The notes below the pieces were generated by a model. The model saw nothing but the letters and a program-made list of their open reading frames with translations. It was not told where the DNA came from and searched no databases. A stretch of 64,000 bases of DNA from Dermatemys mawii (Eukaryota; Chordata; Testudines; Dermatemydidae): contig ML677333.1 of assembly GCA_007922305.1 (NCBI GenBank), positions 17,645,164 through 17,709,163 on the forward strand, read 5' to 3'. The first letter of the stretch is position 1. Every line of letters begins with the position of its first letter. This document shows positions 40,918 to 52,574 of the stretch, in pieces. The translations under genes and the position numbers were made by a program.

Positions 40918-41654
40918 ATGGCTAAAATTGTTCGCAAAAAATGTAAGTCATGCGCTCAATGTGTTCAAAGAAAAACTCTGCCCACGAGGGCGGCATATCT
41001 CCAAAACATCACCAGCAACAAACCGTTGAAACTAGTATGCATCAATTTTTTGTCTCTAAAAGTAGACAGAAGGAATGTCAAAAACATCCTAGTAGCAACT
41101 AACCATTTCACACGGTATGCGCAGGCATATCCCACATGTAATCAGAGGGCCACCACTGTCGCTCGAGTACTGTGGAAAAAATATTTCTCAGTCTATAAAT
41201 TCCCAGCCCAAATACACTCCAATCAGGGGCGCAACTTTAAAAAAGTCACCTTCTAAAGGAGGTGCTAAAAATAGCGAAAATTAAAAAGTCTAGGACAACA
41301 CCTTATCACCCGCAAGGGGATCCCCAGCCAAAGAGGTTCAACCGAACCCTGTTGAATATGCTGGGGACTCTGCGACCAAAGCAGAAGGCAACCTTAAGCC
41401 AGCATGTCACATTTCTGGTGCATGCCTACAACGCCACCAGAAATGATGCTACAAAAGTCACTCCATATCTCTTGATGTTTGGGCAAAAACCCAAATTACC
41501 CATAAACCTGTGCTTTGGCGTATCAAAGGATGAAAAAAGCTATAAAACACATCAGCAATATGTATCCCGTCTTAAAAAAAAGCTGCAGAATGCTTACCGC
41601 CTAGCTACGCCTGCGGCTCAAAAAAAATGCAGACCGCAACAAACATCAATATAA
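40918..41654 (+). pseudogene. Ty3/Gypsy integrase remnant
   Basis: Frames 40918-41256 and 41262-41654 carry KCKSCAQCVQRKTLP (C2 half of the zinc finger), CINFLSLK, NHFTRYAQAYPT, AQIHSNQGRNF and TTPYHPQGDPQPKRFNRTL. In active members the three catalytic acids sit in these motifs as D, D and E; here they read N, N and K. Five bases separate the two frames, which are shifted relative to each other. Confidence 0.88.
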
Positions 41655-41839
41655 CGCTAGGGTACGTTTACAGGAGCTCCAGCCGGAAAACCAAGTCCTG
41701 CTGCAAAATTTGGGTATTGCCGGCAAACACAAAATAGCTGACAAATAAAATGCTATACCTTACCTAGTAATAAAAAAAACTAAAAGATCTGCCAGTCTAC
41801 AAAATCAAACCCAAAAAGGGTCCAGGGCAAATAAAGACG

Positions 41840-42517
41840 GTGCATAAAAACCTTTTGCTCTCTGTGGGGAAATTGGTAGGCACTCCTTATAAAATGGGCC
41901 ATAACAGGGCAGCCAGGCAAAACAAAAGTGCTAGGCCAAACCCGCCATCCAACATGGCCTGCGGGCGCTCTATAGCTAACCTACCCCTATTCAGCATGTC
42001 AAAAAGTGAGGCAGAGGAGAAAAATACAATCATGGCGTATCCCAAAATAAAGACAAGATCTCACTCTCGATCAGCTAAGCCAATAGAGAGCTTCCCTTCC
42101 TCAGCTCTAAACCCCATGGCAAAGGTATTTAGGCCTGTTACTGGCACCCCTGTGCCATCAATGGGACCCTTGTGTGGTAACACAAACAGCTTATTCAACA
42201 GTAAAAACATCCAGCTAAAGGGGGCCCTAGGCACATTAAACCTTCCACGCTCAAAACCGAAAATGCAGGGACCTATGCCAGTAACCAAGAAATCCCCAAA
42301 GAAAACCTCTTCATCCGTCACCCAAAAAAATGTCACTCCCACTCCTGCCACAAAAATCTTCAATAAATGGAACAGGGTAATAAAACCAGTAAAACGGCTA
42401 ACTTATAATGCACCTGGGGTGATTAGTAAGGAGTCAATACACTTAGCACACAGGTTTGTAAGAGCTAAAGTGGGATTTCTAAGGCTCTTTGGCGGAAACC
42501 AAAAGTTGGTATTATAG
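41840..42517 (+). pseudogene. Ty3/Gypsy integrase C-terminal tail
   Basis: 225 open codons beginning MHKNLLLSVGKLV, the end of the Gypsy integrase C-terminal domain, with a long Lys/Asn/Ser-rich tail (PVKRLTYNAPGVISKE, ARAKVGFLRLF-like end). It is not an envelope: I see no signal peptide or membrane segment. The basic composition may partly reflect G-to-A change. Confidence 0.65.
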
Positions 42518-42562
42518 GAAGTGTGATTTGTCGGGACGACAAATTCTTGGCTGGGGGGTGGA

Positions 42563-44081
42563 TGTAAGCAGTGTCAAGAATAAAATATATTCTGACATCT
42601 GGTGGTAAATTATAAAAATTGCAGTAAGTTATAAAAAATAACTTTGGGGCTGATCAATTTGCATAGACACACCCACTGCGCCTAGCCTGAGCTCACAGCA
42701 GCCCACATAGCCACTTCGGCTGGTGTGGGGGCCCAGTTTCTATGTTATTGGGGCAGAAATAATAAAGTGATGTTACCCTAATTATGTAAATAAAGGACTA
42801 TAAACATGTACTTGGCCCTTGTTATGATGGAGGAACTCGCCATCATCTAGGTAGCACTCACTGGGCAAGGGCCAGGCATTTCAAAACACTCTGAGATTTG
42901 AGAGAGGCTGTGAACAAGCAGCTATACCTTTTGGTGAGGGCTTTGTCTAAGGACCCCACTGGCCTATTGTACCCTGTCTCTCTCCACTGTGAAATGTCAG
43001 AACTAAATTTTGCTTCCATTAGGAGCCTGGTTTTAGGCTGCTAAGCTAAAATTGCTTTAGGCTCACTGGGGCACCTGCACTAAGGCTCCCCTACTGTATG
43101 CTAAAATCTCTTAAAAGCTAAAATCACCTAAAAGCTAAAAAAATCACTAAGCACTGTCTTAAGTTGGGGGGCCTAAAAATAGTGCAGTGTGGTTGTTGCA
43201 GCAAAGCAGTCTGTGTGTCGGCTAGCAGGATGGCTAGCGGAGTCGTTGGTGCTGCGGGCAGAGTGACCGGCACGGCAAAGCTGTCCATGTGTCAACTAGC
43301 GGAGCCGTTGGTGCTGCTGGCGAAGTGACTGGCGCGGCAAAGCTGTCCGTGTGTCGGCTAGCAGGACGGCTAGCGAAGCCATTTGTGTTGCTAGCAGAGT
43401 AACTGGCACTGCAGAGCAGTTCGAGTATCGGTTAGCAAAGCAGCTAGCAAATCAACGAGCAGAGCGGTTCGTGGGACGGCCAGCGGAGCAGAGCGAATTG
43501 CGGTGAGGGCCGCAGCAAAACCTCACAGAGAGGCGGCGCAGTCGGCCTCGGACCATGTAAGGTGCCCCTTGCCCTACCCTCCATTTCCACCCAGGCTGGG
43601 AGGTAAAACTCTGCAAATTAACTCTTAAACTAACCAGAAACAAAAACTCTTGGGCTGTTGAACTTTTGGAACTATTGGGTGATTTCTGAATTGCTGGGCT
43701 CCAAAAACTTTTAGGCTGTGGGACTTTTGGGAACTTTGGGTAATTTTTGGGTTACTGAACTCACAAACCTAAAGGAGGGGACACAGCCCAATCAGCTGGG
43801 GTGGTGGTTTGCTCAGGGGTTGGTTTATGACCCTAGTTGTGGTGTTTTTCCCAATTTAATAATATCATTTATCTCATGTTAATAAAATTTTCTAATACAC
43901 CAATCTGTGCTTGCAAAAGAAAAAGTATTGCCTCTTTAAGGCGCCCAGTGGGGTGTTAGGATATTTCCCAGGTCACTGGGTGGGGGCTCAAGCCAGTTTT
44001 GCCTTGTGTTGTTAAAAGGGGACCCCTATGTACTAAACCTGGCCCTTACTGCTATTAACCTGGCCTGGCAAAAGGGTTACA
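42563..44081 (+). repeat. 3' LTR of the Ty3/Gypsy element
   Basis: Starts TGTAAGC directly after a polypurine tract and ends GGGTTACA, giving TGTAA...TTACA inverted ends. Contains AATAAA near 42760 and 42790, a tandem array at 43201-43480 and a second polyadenylation-like AATAAA near 43878. The boundary on the right rests only on the inverted ends. Confidence 0.6.
43201..43480 (+). repeat. Tandem repeat in the LTR, 62-74 bp units
   Basis: About 3.5 to 4 units each begin GCAAAGC(A/T)GTC, then GTGTGTCGGCTAGCAG and GTTGGTGCTG. Unit starts are near 43201, 43275, 43337 and 43411. The array is GC-rich, unlike the A-rich pol region. Confidence 0.8.
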
Positions 44082-45185
44082 CAAGACTGGGTCCTCCCTC
44101 TGACATGCTGGTCAGCACAGCCAAGCCAGCCTGCCAAGGGAAGGAATCTGCACCAGACATAGAACTCTGTCAGGCATAGGCATAACTAGAGTCACTGTCT
44201 GGTTCCCAGTCAGCTCATGGAGCAATGCAGTAGTGCGCTGCCCCTACTCAGGGTTTGTGGCAAAGCTATATCTTAGCCTCAAATGACTAAAACATCTCAG
44301 AGGTCAGCTTGTCTATTCATTTGCTATTGCAATAATGTTCCCAATGTATTCACACATTAAGTACCATCAGATTATATCATTTACCATCAATAAATTCAGG
44401 AGTTAGGAAGATGTAAGAAAACATGTGAGAATAAACTGAAATATCTAATTCACCCAAGCGAAACTTCATTACAAATGAGTTAAGGCTAATTAAAGGCAAT
44501 ATCCACTCACTCAAAGCCATAAAAGCAAGGAAATGCCAGGTTAATTATGCCCTATGACTGCATTTCTCCCACAGCTCATTTTACATGAAATATTACTAAA
44601 CCCAACACCTTCCCTTATTAGATATTTTTTTAAAAAAAATTCTTCTTTCCTAGGCTACCTTGTTTAATATTGCTTCCCACGGTGTGTTTGTCTTTGAGTC
44701 CTCTTCATTTTCATTATATTCCCAGCAACAAATTTAGCGTACATAATTTCAATCATGCTCCATTAGAACTTTTGAACTTGCGTTATTGGTTTAAATATTC
44801 TCACTTCTTTTTAACCTGTGACAAATAATCTCTCACAGTCTGTTTACTATTAAATGTGCATCTCTGAGAGGACATCCAATGGTAAGCAATATATATATGT
44901 GATACAGCAGCCTGTTTAAACAGTGCTGGTATCTGTTCTTTAGTTCATACTCAGTAGGAAGATAAGTATGACATATGAAAGTGGGGGGGATCAAAACAGA
45001 GCCGAATGGGGAAAGGCATTAAACAGAACATGAATGCAAATTAAAGGACTGTTTTACAGCACCTAACACACTTTCGACACGAGTGAGATTTTCAAAAGCC
45101 CTCCAGCATTGCCTACTTCTGCTCCCATTGAAGTCAATAGGAGAGTTAAGCCATTACAGAATGCTTTTGAAAATCCTACAAATAT
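44082..45185. other. Intergenic, only old repeat traces
   Basis: An old dispersed repeat (TGAGATTTTCAAAAGCCC, GAAGTCAATAGGAGAGTTA) sits at 45085-45175. Nothing else recognised. Confidence 0.45.
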
Positions 45186-45189
45186 TAAT

Positions 45190-46475
45190 AATCTAGATAA
45201 AGGGGGAAATGGACTTGGGATCAATGTGCATAAAAAACAGATGACTTCCTAGACACATTGGAGGATTGGGCCAAAGGAAATCTGATGAAGTTCAACAAGG
45301 ACAGGAAGAAAGAATCCCATGCACTGCTACAGGCTGGGGACCAAGCAGCTAGGCAGCAGTCCTGCAGAAAAGGACTTGGGGATTACAGTGGATGAGAAGC
45401 TGGATATGAGTCAGCAGTGTGCCCTTGTTGCCAAGAAGGTCAATGGCATGCTGGGCTGTATTTGTACAGCCATTGTCAGGAGATCGAGGAAAGTGATTAT
45501 TCCCCTCTATTTGGCACTGGTGAGGCCACACTTGAAATATTGCATCCAGTTTTGGTCCTCACACTACACAAGGGATGTGGACAAATTGGAGAGAGTCCAG
45601 CGAAGGGCAACAAAAATTATTAGGGGGCTGGGAGACATGACTTATGAGGAGAGGCTAAGAGAACTGGGGTTATTTAGACTGCAGAAGAGAAGAGTGAGGC
45701 AGGATTTATAGCTGCCTTCAACTACCAAACGGGGGTTCCAAAGAGGATGGAGCTAGGCTGTTCTCAATGGTGGCAGATGACAGAACAAGGAGCATGGTCT
45801 CAAGTTGCAGTGGGGGAGGTCTAGGTTGGACATTAGGAAACACTGTTTCACCAGGAGGGTGGTGAAGCACTGGAATCGGTTACCTAGGGAGGTGGTGATG
45901 GAATCTCCATCCTTAGAGGCATAGGCAACAACTTCTCCTGGCGCCAGTGGGAACTTGATCTGCCCCCCATCCCCCTCCTGCCCCATCCCCATTCCAAACC
46001 CTTCCCCAAAGTCCTCGCCCTAACTCTGCCCCCTCCCTGCCCCATTGGACTCCTTCCCCAAATCCCCGCCCTGGCCCTGCCTCTTCCCCACCTCCTCTTC
46101 TCAGTGCACTGCATTCCTGCTTCTCCCTCTCTCTCCCACAGTTTGTTACGCCACAAAACAGCTGTTTCACAATGGCAAGCGCTGGGAGGAGAAGAGAGGA
46201 CTTGGCACGTTCAGGGGAGGCGGCAGAGATGGAGATTAGCTGGGGCGGGCGAGCAGATAGTTTGGCTGCCAGTGGGTGGGGAGCACCCAATTTTTTCCTA
46301 TGGGTGCTCCAGCCCCAGAACACCCATGGAATTGGCACCTTAGAGATTTTTAAGGTCAGGCTTGACAAAGCCCTGGCTGGGATGATTTAGTTGGGGTTGG
46401 TCCTGCTTTGAGTAGGGGGTTGGACTAGATAACCTCCTGAGGTCCCTTCCAACCCTGATATTCTATTATTCTAGC
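45190..46475 (+). mobile_element. CR1 LINE, C-terminal ORF2 and 3' end
   Basis: The + frame at 45319-45711 reads [19 protein letters not shown] and [20 protein letters not shown], the CR1 C-terminal block. The 3' terminus GAGGTCCCTTCCAACCCTG, ATATTCTATTATTCT ends near 46470. It is interrupted by a hAT-type insert at 45919-46337. Confidence 0.88.
45919..46337. mobile_element. Non-autonomous hAT-type insert in CR1
   Basis: A 419-base insert flanked by the perfect octamer CCTTAGAG (45911-45918 and 46338-46345), the 8-bp duplication expected of hAT. CR1 joins cleanly when it is removed. The inside is GC-rich and its overlapping open frames (up to 151 codons) are not genes. Confidence 0.82.
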
Positions 46476-46479
46476 AACG

Positions 46480-47575
46480 TGCAGCTGCAAAGAGGATAAT
46501 TGATGGATGGGTATATATGAATAACAAGAATTTTAGTTATAACCTGGGGACACATCAGATGGAATTAACAGAGGAGGAGAAGGACCTCGGAGAACTGGTT
46601 GACCACAGGATGACTATGAGCTGCCAATGTGATATGGCTGTGAAAAAGGCTATTGCGGTCTTGGGATGCATCAGGCGAGGTATTCCAATAGACATAAGGA
46701 GGTGTTATACAAGGCACTGGTGAGACCTCATCTGGAATACTGTGTGCAGTTCTGGTCTCACAAGTTTAAGAAGGATTAATTCAAAGGTAGAGAGATCTAG
46801 GGTGATCCAAGACTCAAAGAGCGTGGCTTGTTTAGCCTAACCAAAAGAAGGCTGAGGGGAGATATAATTGCTCTCTATAAATATATCAGAGGGAAAAATA
46901 CCAGGGAGGGAGAGGAATTATTTAAGCTCAGTACCGATGTGGACACAAGAACAAATGGATATAAACTGGCCAGCAGGAAGTTTAGACTTGAAATTAGATG
47001 ACAGTTTCTAACTATCAGAGGAGTGAAGTTCTGGAACAGCCTTCCAAGGGGAGCAGTGGGAGAAAAGACATACCTGGCTTCAGGACTAAGCTTGATAAGT
47101 TTATGGAACAGATGGTATGATGGGATAGCCTAATTTTGGCAATTAATTGATCTCTGACTATAGCGGTAAATATGTCCAATGGCCTGTGATGGAATGTTAG
47201 ATGGGGTGAGATTTGAGTTACTATAGAGAATTATTTCCTGGGTGTCTGGCTGGTGAGCCTTGCCCACATGCTCAGGGTTTAGCTGATTGCCATATTAGGG
47301 GTCAGGAAGTAATATTCCTCCAGGGCAGATTGGCAGAGACCATGGGGGTTTTTCACCTTCCTCTGCAGCATGGGGCATGGGTCACTTGCTGGAGGATTCT
47401 CTGCACCTTGAAGTCTTTAAACTATGATTCGAGGACTTCAATAGCTCAAATATAGGTTAGAGATTTATTGCAAGAGTGGGTGGGTGAGATTCTGCGTCCT
47501 GCGTTCTGCAGGAGGTCAGACTGGATGATCATAATGGTCCCTTCTGACCTTAAAAATCTATGAGTTTATGAAGAA
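46480..47575 (+). mobile_element. Second CR1 LINE, ORF2 end and 3' UTR
   Basis: The frame at 46517-46723 reads MELTEEEKDLGELVDHRM and [19 protein letters not shown]; the following DNA encodes [14 protein letters not shown]. The 3' UTR (GATGGTATGATGGGATAGCC, GATCATAATGGTCCCTTCTG) matches the fragment at 1505-2055. The end is ATCTATGAGTTTATGA. A different subfamily from its left neighbour. Confidence 0.88.
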
Positions 47576-47579
47576 ACTT

Positions 47580-48590
47580 TTCTTGTAGGATAAGAGATGT
47601 TATAATATCACTTTACATTGCATCTGGACTACTGTACACAGTTCTTATCTGCACATTTCAAAATGGGAAAAGATGAGACAAAGAAAGATGACTAAACTAA
47701 TACAGGCACCTCCCAAAGAGACTGAAGAACTTTGTTTATCCTCAAAACCTAGACGTTTAAGTGGGTCCACATTAGCTAATGCTTTGGGCTAAATTTTCAA
47801 ATAACGTATTTTAAGTGAGTAATATGCATATATGATTGTACATGCAAATCAGTGTCCACAATAATATAAGACATAGAATATAAACTTTATAAAAGTATGT
47901 TAAATTGGCCCTGTGGGCTTGCATAGACGCAAGAAAAGAAAAGCTCTTTGAAGGGAAAATGCAACATCTCTGATTACCAGAATAATAGAAGAAACTATAT
48001 TGTCCCTGGCTTCTGGACAGATACCTATGCTTGTACAAGGTCAAGACTAAAGGGTGCAGGAGTTCTAGTCTACTCCCCAGATGTACGAATTTAAGACTTG
48101 GTAAGAAAAAACCCTGAAATCAGTGTGCCATGGTGATACCTTGCACAGTGATCAGATACAATCTTTTCCTCTACATACACTCCTTGGGCATTTAGAAGAG
48201 ATTTCACACCTTATCTGGTTTAAAGGACAAATTTTCCCTATTAAATTTGTGTCCAAAACAGGACAGAATTTATGGGGATAAAACAGCAGGGAACTAGATT
48301 AAGACAAAAACAATAGAGCTGATGTGTAGAAAAGGATGCTATTTTGTAATAATAAAGTTAATGAATTGCACTTTTGTACCATCCTATTTGCTACAGACAA
48401 GACAAATAATTAGTTGAATGTATAACTTCATTCTCCTATCCCTGAAATTTTGCACCTACTTAAGATTATGACTGCACTGAAGTATGAAGCAAGAATAAAA
48501 TATGACTTGTGGATGTTGCAATGTGAAACATAGCTTTCCTTTCCCCAATCTGTTCTAAATCAGCTTTCAGTAAAGCAAGAGTGTAGAAAG
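47580..48590. other. Intergenic, possible old LINE trace only
   Basis: ACTACTGTACACAGTTCTTA near 47630 recalls the CR1/L2 reverse-transcriptase end (YCTQF-like) but is too short to classify. Otherwise AT-rich sequence without recognised features. Confidence 0.4.
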
Positions 48591-48593
48591 CTT

Positions 48594-48811
48594 AAGGCAT
48601 AGTTACATTAGCGAGTTTACAGCTCTCCCATCAGCTTAACTACTCCTGCCCCCGCAAGCAGCTTTAACTATGTCGGGGGTAGAAGCTCACCCACCAATAT
48701 AGCACAGCCCACATCAGCACTTATGTTGGTGTAATTTGGGGGGGTAATTTATTCACACCCCTGAGTGACATCAATTATGCTGACATCAGCTGTAGTGTAG
48801 ACATAGCCTTA
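48594..48811. mobile_element. MITE family B, copy 2
   Basis: AAGGCATAGTTACATTAGC and AGTGTAGACATAGCCTT are inverted ends. The interior TAATTTATTCACACCCCTGA is close to the copy at 60173-60450. Confidence 0.6.
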
Positions 48812-49317
48812 ATTGCCTCTTTCTGCCACTAGATGATAGTATGGTAACACAGAGACCATTACACTGCACACCAGACCAGCAGTTGCTACATTTTTGATAT
48901 TTAATATATTTATACTTACAAGAACAGACAGGCACCTATGCTAGGTATCTAACCTTTGAATTATCAGCACTGGATTATGCTCCCAATAAAGAGAATACAA
49001 TAACATATCTCTACTAATATGCAGTGTTGTTGCTATGTCAGGCCCAGGCTATTAGCGAGACAAGGTGGGTGAGGTAGTATCTTTTACTGTTGGTGAGAGG
49101 ACGCTCCACCAGAAAAGTGGATCACATCATGGAACAGGCCACCCAAAGAGAACCCCAGACCTGAAGAAGAGCTCTGTGTAAACTCAAAAACTTGTCCCTC
49201 TCACCCATAGGTAGATTAAGATTTATTGGGGTCCTGGGCACAAAGAACATTATCCCTACTATATCACTAGTGTGGAGCGCACTGGTACTTGTTCACAGGT
49301 CCACAGTCATGAATTAT

Positions 49318-49622
49318 GGGTACGTCTACACTGTGATTAAAAAAAAACATGTCACCAAGTCTCAGAGCCCAGGTCAGCTGACTCAGACTTGTGGCGCTTA
49401 GGCTGCTGGTCTAAAACTTGTAGCATAGATGTTCAAGCTCAAGCTGGAACCCAGGCTTTGAGACCTTCTCCCTCACAGAATTTCAGAGCCCAGCTCCAGC
49501 CTGAGCTCAAACATCTACTCTACAATTTTATAGTACGGCAGCCCAAGTTCCACAATCCTGAGTCAGCTGACCTGAGTCAGCCACACCTATGCCATGGGTC
49601 TTTTATAGAAGTGTAGATGTCT
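49318..49622. mobile_element. MITE with CAGGTCAGCTGACTCAG core
   Basis: GGGTACGTCTACACTGTGAT at the left and AGAAGTGTAGATGTC at the right are inverted ends. Inside are two GTCAGCTGAC palindromes. Related to 38056-38165. Confidence 0.6.
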
Positions 49623-49959
49623 CGCCTTTGACCAGATGTTCAGTTGGGCTCCTCCCTTTCTCTTTTCAGACACTCCCACCCATACATATCGTTTTTTCTT
49701 TCACACAAGCATGCACACATTCATTCTCACTCACTTCTCTCATATGCTCTTCTTCCTTCAGCTTTATCACTCACTCTCCTCTACCCTCTTTATCCCTTGT
49801 CTCCTCACTCTGTCACTTACCTGAAGAGGAAGGGGAAGTGCTGGTTTGTTTTCCTAACTTTCATGTCTGGCAGTAGTACATTTTGGTCCCTTCTGTTCTC
49901 TACCTGTGGCACGCAATTGCTTAGTCTTCTAAAAGCAATAATACTATGGGGTCTAATTC

Positions 49960-50064
49960 CAGTTATTGCATTTAGTGTGTGGTGGATGGGTGGTATTGGT
50001 GGCCAGTGATATACAGGAGGTCAGATTAGATGATCTGGTGGTTCCTTCTGGCCTTAAACTCTAT
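49960..50064 (+). mobile_element. CR1 3' terminal fragment
   Basis: GGAGGTCAGATTAGATGATC, TTCCTTCTGGCCTTAAACTC and TATG form a CR1 terminus. The MITE next to it starts directly after. Confidence 0.7.
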
Positions 50065-50065
50065 G

Positions 50066-50350
50066 GGTATGTTTACAGTACCTGCCAGATCGGTGAGTAG
50101 TGATCAATCTATCGGGGGTTGATTTATCACGTCTAGTCTAGACACAATAAATCAATCCCCATGTGCTCTCCTGTCGACTCTAGTACTCCACCGTGAGAGG
50201 CGCAGGCGGAGTCAGCGGGGGAGTGGCAGCAGTCAGCTCACCACTGTGAAGATGCTGCGGTAAGTCAATCTAAGTACTTTGACGTCAGCTACGCTATTCT
50301 CATATTGCGTATCTTTGTTCGATCCTCCCTCCCGCAGTGTAGACTAGGAC
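50066..50350 (+). mobile_element. MITE family A, copy 3
   Basis: GGTATGTTTACAGTACC at the left, CGCAGTGTAGACTAGGAC at the right. Inside, GTGATCAATCTATCGGGG, CTGTCGACTCTAGTACTCC and GCGGTAAGTCAATC follow copies 1 and 2. Confidence 0.7.
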
Positions 50351-50355
50351 TAGGA

Positions 50356-52120
50356 CTCTAGAATTCTATTTTTATGGGTGGTTGACGTTGGTGTTTCCAT
50401 GCTTCCTGCTGGGAGGGAGCAGACTGTTTTGGTCTGGTTTAACACACACACAGACCTACAGACCTGCCTCCCCTGGGTTATGAAAAAGCCTGAGCACTCA
50501 TCTAGGTAACATTTACATGAGGTGTGCATACTTTGTTAACTCCACCATAGCCACTACACCTTTTCCTCCTTTTTCCTCTCTTCCCCTAAAAGTAATTTCC
50601 TCCTCATGCTAAACTGAAATGCTCCCTTCTAAACACCTTAACTTGGCAACTCTCCTCAAACCCCTCCTCCATAGTCCACCAAGTATTCATCCACACAGAA
50701 TCAGCTCTCTCTTCACCTGCCAAAATTAATCAGTTCCCCAGTCACATAATCAGCTCTTTCCCTCCATAAAATTAATCCCCCCCCAAAAAAAAAACTCCCT
50801 CCCAAATAGTCAAAACTCATCACAACCCAAAATCAGTTTTTCCCTCCAGTACCTTATGGTGATCAGGCATCTCTTCGTTACGACTGCAGGCTCAGGTCCC
50901 CCCGGAGAGCACTGTTTCACAAGGAATGATGCTGATGGATAGATTCAGTGCTGCAGGGTCCTTCAGTGAGGGGAAGGAACAGAGAGGCAGAGACACCCTT
51001 TTAGAGTCAGGAGGGAGAGGATTCTTTATCTGCTCCTGGTTACACCTCCTGTGTGCCTTGCCTGACAGAAGTAGGAGGCACAGAAAATTCACTACAAATT
51101 CCAAGGTAGCAGAGGATCACTTAACCCCAGAGATCAGAGAGACAAAGAAAGAAAGACTCTCCATTTAAAAGCTAAATAGATATGAGACACACATACACAA
51201 AAAGCTATGGGATTGGGAACTGGAAAGTTAGGAGTTAGCTGATAGGCTGAAACAAAATGAAAGCTAGAGCCCCATAAAATAAGTCTCCAGGCAGTGGACC
51301 AGTTAAGGCCAGAGTGCTACAAAGGCCAAAGCTTCCCATCAATTTGGTAACAAGTTCATTACTATCTCAACTGGTGTTACCTGAACGTATGTAAAGAGAG
51401 TCAATCATTTTCCTTATAGAGTTCCAATAAATGTGCTCTATTTTTGGCATACAATGGACTTATTTTTAATCTTCCTCTGCTTTTTGATCTAAACAAGTTT
51501 ACAACTCATGGCTACATGACAGCCACAGTGTGAGTGAGCTGTTCACCTGTCAAGTGTCTTGGAAACATATTTTCAAATGTGCAGGTGATACATAACAAAA
51601 CATCCTTTGTAAAATACACTGAATATATTATTTTGATTAAATAAATGTATTTCATACGAAGGATTGATTCAGGGGCCTGAAGAAATAAATATATTTATAA
51701 CAGAAGACTGTTAGATTGATTGACAGTTTTCCCAAAACACACCCTACATGTCCATCACTTAGGTAAAAACATTTTCTTTTAATGTTTATGGACAAATATT
51801 GGACAAGAAAACAAGACAACCAAATGCAGATTGACATAAACCTTGTATTAGTTTCTTGGAAGACCTTCTAGTTCACACTTACAGTTGCTTTTTGCTCACG
51901 TGTTCCTAATGTCTTCCATAGACATACATAACAAGTATAATATGTTTCTTGGTGTGTATGAAAAACCAATACCAATAATTTTTCTTTTCCCAGCTAAAAA
52001 AAAAAATCTCACCAATACAACAATTTTCAAACAAAGTCCATGCCATACAATATTACTGTTTAATCTCCTTTATTTATTAGACTAGCTAGTGATCACCAGT
52101 TCCATCGCTAAATTGCACAC
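50356..52120. other. Intergenic, nothing recognised
   Basis: Contains a C-rich stretch near 50560-50800 and open frames at 50926-51168 with no family motif. No conserved exon or named repeat seen. Confidence 0.4.
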
Positions 52121-52124
52121 TAAG

Positions 52125-52480
52125 CCTGGGCTCCGATTTGGGTTTCAGCCCAGTCCCCACTTCCATCCACACACACATATTAGTTTGACTTGGGTCAGCA
52201 AGAACTCTGTCCTAGGACCCTTCTAGGGGGATGGGTCTGAGCCTATATCCTACTATGACTCAGGTCCAAGCTCTGTCACTTTGCAGTGTGGGTGCAGGTC
52301 AAACCACAGGCCCAAGTCAGAAGGTCCACACAGTGCAGTATGGACAAATTAGCATGGCTTTCAGTCCCAGGTCCAGCCATTTTAAACCTAGATTTATAAT
52401 GCAATGTGAATGCTCAAGCACAGTCTCAGAAATGCTGAGTCTACAAACTCAGATCCAGCAGTAGACATATCCTAGGAATC
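52125..52480. repeat. Possible MITE-like repeat
   Basis: AGCCTGGGCTCCGATTTGGG, CTTGGGTCAGCAAGAACTC and AGCAGTAGACATATCCTA recall other short TIR elements in the window, but the ends are not clear inverted repeats. Confidence 0.35.
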
Positions 52481-52524
52481 TTGCCATTCACTTCAGTAGC
52501 CTTTGGACCAGGCCCTTAGAGCTA

Positions 52525-52572
52525 GACCAGAAGTGGGCAAACTTTCTGGCCCAAGGGCCACATCTGTTGAAA
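52525..52572 (+). mobile_element. hAT-type 5' end fragment
   Basis: AGAAGTGGGCAAACTTTCTG then GCCCAAGGGCCACATCTG is the recognisable end of a common hAT family. It is cut short by the SINE to its right. Confidence 0.5.
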
Positions 52573-52574
52573 AA

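Larger units (their letters stand above)
38590..44081 (+). mobile_element. Ty3/Gypsy LTR retrotransposon, 5'-deleted, pol region apparently G-to-A hypermutated
   Basis: Order on the + strand is end of protease/linker, reverse transcriptase, RNase H, integrase zinc finger and core, integrase tail, polypurine tract (GGGGGGTGGA), then a 3' LTR. I found no 5' LTR, primer site or gag, so the 5' part is lost; the left boundary is approximate. Most lesions are substitutions that exchange Asp for Asn, Glu for Lys and Gly for Glu or Lys, including several catalytic residues. At least one frameshift follows the reverse-transcriptase frame. It cannot encode a working polymerase or integrase. Confidence 0.85.

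Noticed and set aside
38955..42517. Gypsy pol as a domesticated host gene
   Set aside because: Catalytic residues are lost, frames are shifted and stopped, and an LTR follows directly; nothing suggests selection.
41840..42517. 225-codon frame as a retroviral envelope
   Set aside because: It starts inside the integrase C-terminal motif and has no signal peptide, membrane segment or cleavage site.
45913..46368. 151-codon minus-strand frame
   Set aside because: Lies within a GC-rich hAT insert and runs across its edge into CR1.
49589..50009. Ser/Leu-rich overlapping frames
   Set aside because: Three overlapping frames over a pyrimidine-rich stretch, ending in a CR1 tail; no conserved motif.
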